From JBDXHU01 sp039989475 (GTDB lineage: Bacteria > Pseudomonadota > Gammaproteobacteria > Pseudomonadales > Halieaceae), in the NCBI GenBank assembly GCA_039989475.1, contig JBDXHU010000012.1, positions 1 to 64,000 of the forward strand: a stretch of DNA of 64,000 nt, in the 5' to 3' direction. How positions within the stretch are numbered: position 1 is the first letter of the stretch; the number at the start of each line of letters is the position of its first letter. This document shows, one piece after another, positions 59,943 through 64,000 of this stretch. The notes below the pieces were generated by a model. It was not told the origin of the DNA, did no database searches, and saw only the letters and a program-made list of their open reading frames with translations. Made by a program: the position numbers and the translations under genes.

Positions 59943-60743
59943 TTAGCTTTCCTCTTCACCCACCAGGGCGGACACCATTGCCAGGGCATCAACCGTCGCC
60001 CTGACATCATGGCTGCGTATTATGCGGGCACCGCGCTCGGCCGCCAATACCGCCAGCGCCAGACTCGCTGGCAGGCGCTCATCAACCTCGCGACCCAGCA
60101 ATTTGCCAATCAGGGACTTACGCGAGAGTCCCACCAGCACCGGGTAGCCAGTTTCCACCAGACTGGGCAGGCCACGCAGCAAGGCGAGATTGTGCTCAAC
60201 ACTCTTGCCAAAGCCAATACCGGGGTCCAGCGTGATCAGGTCAACACCCAGACCCGCCGCCTCACAGGCCTGTGCCCGCGCCAGCAGAAAATCTTTTACT
60301 TCTGTCAGTACATCGTCATAGCGGGGTTGCGACTGCATGGATGCGGGAGTTCCCCGCATGTGCATCAGGCACACCGGCAACCGCAGCTCAGCGGCGACCG
60401 CCAGCGCGCCCTCCCGCTGCAGGGCACGTACATCATTAATCATGCCGGCACCGGAGGCAGCCGCCGCGCGCATTACCTCGGGACTGCTGGTATCTATGGA
60501 TAGAACGACATCGAATTCGCCAGACAGGGCTTCAACACAGGGGACAACGCGATCCAACTCTTCCTGGATTCCTACCGGTGTCGCACCGGGGCGGGTGGAC
60601 TCACCACCTATATCAAGAATGGCAGCGCCATCGGCAACCATGCCGGCAGCACGATCCAGTACCCGTGGGATTGCCAAGGTGCCGTCGGAGAAGAGAGTGC
60701 CACCGTCAGAAAAGGAATCGGGGGTGACATTGAGCACCCCCAT
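59943..60743 (-). CDS. folP: Dihydropteroate synthase (short N-terminus)
   Basis: A TIM-barrel enzyme of the folate pathway, the sulfonamide target. MGVLNVTPDSFSDGG, DIGGESTRPGATPV, INDVRALQ, LMHMRGTP and LDPGIGFGKSVEHNLALL are all intact, as is the C-terminal VRATVDAL. The first in-frame start codon (ATG 60743) gives a protein beginning at MGVLNVTPDSF, about 15 residues later than typical FolP; upstream codons in frame are only CTG and others before ftsH is reached. A non-standard CTG start at about 60767 preceded by CAGGAG is conceivable. It lies directly after ftsH. Confidence 0.93.
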   Translation of the reverse strand: MGVLNVTPDSFSDGGTLFSDGTLAIPRVLDRAAGMVADGAAILDIGGESTRPGATPVGIQEELDRVVPCVEALSGEFDVVLSIDTSSPEVMRAAAASGAGMINDVRALQREGALAVAAELRLPVCLMHMRGTPASMQSQPRYDDVLTEVKDFLLARAQACEAAGLGVDLITLDPGIGFGKSVEHNLALLRGLPSLVETGYPVLVGLSRKSLIGKLLGREVDERLPASLALAVLAAERGARIIRSHDVRATVDALAMVSALVGEEES

Positions 60744-60763
60744 GACTTTGCAGCTCGAGCTGA

Positions 60764-62692
<1,929 letters not shown>

Positions 62693-62799
62693 ATCGTTCA
62701 AGGCCTTAACCTCTCTCTATCCCCCTGGGGGACGAACCGTCTAATATACTAAATACGCGCCAACAGCACCATGAGACCATAACGCATCTCAAATTAGCC

Positions 62800-63423
62800 T
62801 CAGCCCTTGAAATCCCTGGCCAGCAGGTACACTTCCCGCGAGCGTGGCCGCGAGGCCGCGGGTTTGCGCGTCAGCACCTTGCCAAAACTGCCGCGACAAT
62901 GCCGCAGCAGCTCATCAAAGCCCTCACCCTGAAACACCTTGCTCAGGAAAGCTCCACCCGGTCGCAACACCTGTTGCGCCATATCCAGTGCCAGTTCCAC
63001 CAGATACATAGACCGCGGCTGGTCTACCGCGTTCATACCACTCATATTGGGGGCCATATCTGAAATTACAAGGTCTGCCTGCTTACCCCCCAGGGCCGCC
63101 AGAATGGCCTCGAAGACGGATTCCTCCGTGAAATCGCCCTGAATAAACTCGACCCCCTCAAGGCTGTCCATAGGCAGGATATCGGAGGCAATTACCTGGC
63201 CGCGATCACCCACCAACTGGCTGGCTACCTGGGACCAGCCACCTGGCGCCGAGCCCAGGTCCACCACGGTCATGCCGGGTCGGATCAGCCGATCCTTGTC
63301 CTGGATTTCAAGCAACTTGTAACATGCCCTGGAGCGATAGCCGTCGCGCTGCGCCTGCTGCACGTAATGATCGTTGAAATGCTCCTTGAGCCACGATCTG
63401 CTGGAGGATTTTTTCTTTGCCAT
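62800..63423 (-). CDS. rlmE: 23S rRNA (uridine-2'-O-)-methyltransferase RlmE
   Basis: A 207-residue FtsJ/RrmJ methyltransferase acting on U2552. The N-terminal SRSWLKEHFNDHYVQQAQRDGYRSRACYKLLEI carries the catalytic Lys, VVDLGSAPGGWSQVAS is the SAM loop, VISDMAPNMSG the catalytic Asp region, and LSKVFQGEGFDELL holds the second Lys. The ATG at 63423 fits the family N-terminus (MAKKKSSS). It is divergent from yhbY and followed by ftsH, as in many Gammaproteobacteria. Confidence 0.97.
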   Translation of the reverse strand: MAKKKSSSRSWLKEHFNDHYVQQAQRDGYRSRACYKLLEIQDKDRLIRPGMTVVDLGSAPGGWSQVASQLVGDRGQVIASDILPMDSLEGVEFIQGDFTEESVFEAILAALGGKQADLVISDMAPNMSGMNAVDQPRSMYLVELALDMAQQVLRPGGAFLSKVFQGEGFDELLRHCRGSFGKVLTRKPAASRPRSREVYLLARDFKG

Positions 63424-63515
63424 TGCAACCCCGGACCGCGGGCCTACAATTTTACCCGCATTCGCGTAGAATACCGCGCCCCGCCTCCGCGGGGAAAGCA
63501 AGTAGTGGAATGAAC

Positions 63516-63815
63516 ATGAGTAAACGAGACAATAAACAACTGCGTGCCATCGGCCACAAGCTCAAGCCGCTGGTAACCGTGGCCGGCAAGGGCCTGAGCG
63601 ACTCTGTTATGCAGGAGATAAACCGGGCCCTGGATGATCACGAGCTAATCAAGGTGAAACTGGTCGTCGGTGAGCGCAGCGCCAGGCAGGCCGTTGCCGA
63701 GGAAATCTGCGAACGTAGTGGCGCCGAGTTGATCCAGAGCATGGGCAACATACTGCTGTTGCTGCGGCGCGCTGCACAACCGGATCCGCGACTGTCCAAC
63801 CTGCTGCGGTACTGA
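63516..63815 (+). CDS. yhbY: CRM-domain ribosome assembly protein YhbY
   Basis: A protein of about 100 residues made of a single CRM RNA-binding domain: LRAIGHKLKPLVTVAGKGLSDSVMQEINRALDDHELIKVKL with the GKxGL-like GKGL turn, and GNILLLLRRA at the end. It associates with pre-50S particles in E. coli. The ATG at 63516 (GGA 8 bases upstream) is preferred, with an ATG 6 bp earlier as an alternative. The rlmE-yhbY divergent pair is conserved. Confidence 0.95.
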   Translation: MSKRDNKQLRAIGHKLKPLVTVAGKGLSDSVMQEINRALDDHELIKVKLVVGERSARQAVAEEICERSGAELIQSMGNILLLLRRAAQPDPRLSNLLRY

Positions 63816-63819
63816 TCAT

Positions 63820-64000
63820 TTGGCGACCCTGCTCGAATTTCCCTCCCAGCGCGTACAGGGCCTGGCTTTCCTGCAAGAGCAGGTTCGCAAACTGCTAAGC
63901 GCACGCGGGGCCGATGAGGAACTCATTGAATTCGCCGCCGACACGGTGCGCAGGGTCTACGAACGCAGCATTGATGCTGAGAATTACAGCTTCAGCCTGG
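63820..64000 (+). CDS. Partial ORF of unknown function at right edge
   Basis: Five bp after yhbY, a TTG opens a frame that stays open for 60 codons to the window end: LATLLEFPSQRVQGLAFLQE, then a helical, charged stretch (VRKLLSARGADEELIEFAAD). The composition and lack of stops make it a likely gene, perhaps cotranscribed with yhbY. The TTG start is uncertain and I do not recognise the family. Confidence 0.55.
   Translation, partial: MATLLEFPSQRVQGLAFLQEQVRKLLSARGADEELIEFAADTVRRVYERSIDAENYSFSL

Overview
The window is 64 kb of chromosome from a free-living, probably marine, Gammaproteobacterium. The gene order dksA-gluQ-small ORF-cbrA-cbrB-pcnB-folK-(dNK)-panB-panC, followed further on by pnp-rpsO-truB-rbfA-infB-nusA-rimP-tRNA-fMet-tRNA-Leu-secG-tpiA-glmM-folP-ftsH-rlmE-yhbY, closely follows the Pseudomonas order. 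Protein character (Mpl, PPi-dependent PFK with a membrane pyrophosphatase, PQQ dehydrogenase, many SDR/MAPEG/VOC genes) suggests a Cellvibrionales/Halieaceae-like lineage; that placement is inference.

Bases 1-1000 are visibly AT-richer than the rest. They hold the end of an integron gene-cassette array: two attC sites, three small cassette ORFs reading leftward, and an attI-like boundary near 989-996. No integron integrase gene lies on the attI-proximal side. Bases 1465-14204 carry a split SOS mutasome: LexA box-imuA-imuB, then 7 kb of small accessory genes (DoxX, GGCT, GNAT, antiporter, VOC, YaiI, MAPEG, exported RidA, cupin, DUF5329) that include two internally deleted pseudogenes, then a second LexA box and dnaE2.

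Bases 14217-25195 are mostly housekeeping: a solute-binding protein, an exported isoaspartate methyltransferase, argG, pyrC-rnt, a mpl-RND-Lon-domain operon, and a PPi-dependent phosphofructokinase. The PFK converges on the pyrophosphate-driven ion pump hppA. Between them lie three large palindromes sharing one core.

Bases 28084-41030 run from a D,D-carboxypeptidase and sfsA into dksA-gluQ and a cbrX-like small ORF translationally overlapped with cbrA, then cbrB. The 690-bp gap between cbrB and pcnB holds what I read as two tandem CrcZ-type Hfq-sequestering small RNA units. Each has a GTTACC/GGTAAC inverted repeat upstream, a sigma-54-type element, AAYAAYAA motifs and a GGGGAAAAC hairpin. This is the most interesting element in the window. 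Pantothenate genes and acs follow, then a small SDR/thioredoxin-fold/PQQ-dehydrogenase oxidoreductase group (43.1-47.5 kb).

Bases 47665-64000 are the translation/transcription super-cluster on the minus strand, with a terminator after pnp, another between rpsO and pnp, and one after the initiator tRNA. A palindrome-rich 670-bp spacer separates the two tRNAs, and the initiator tRNA has an unusual U1:U72 mismatch.
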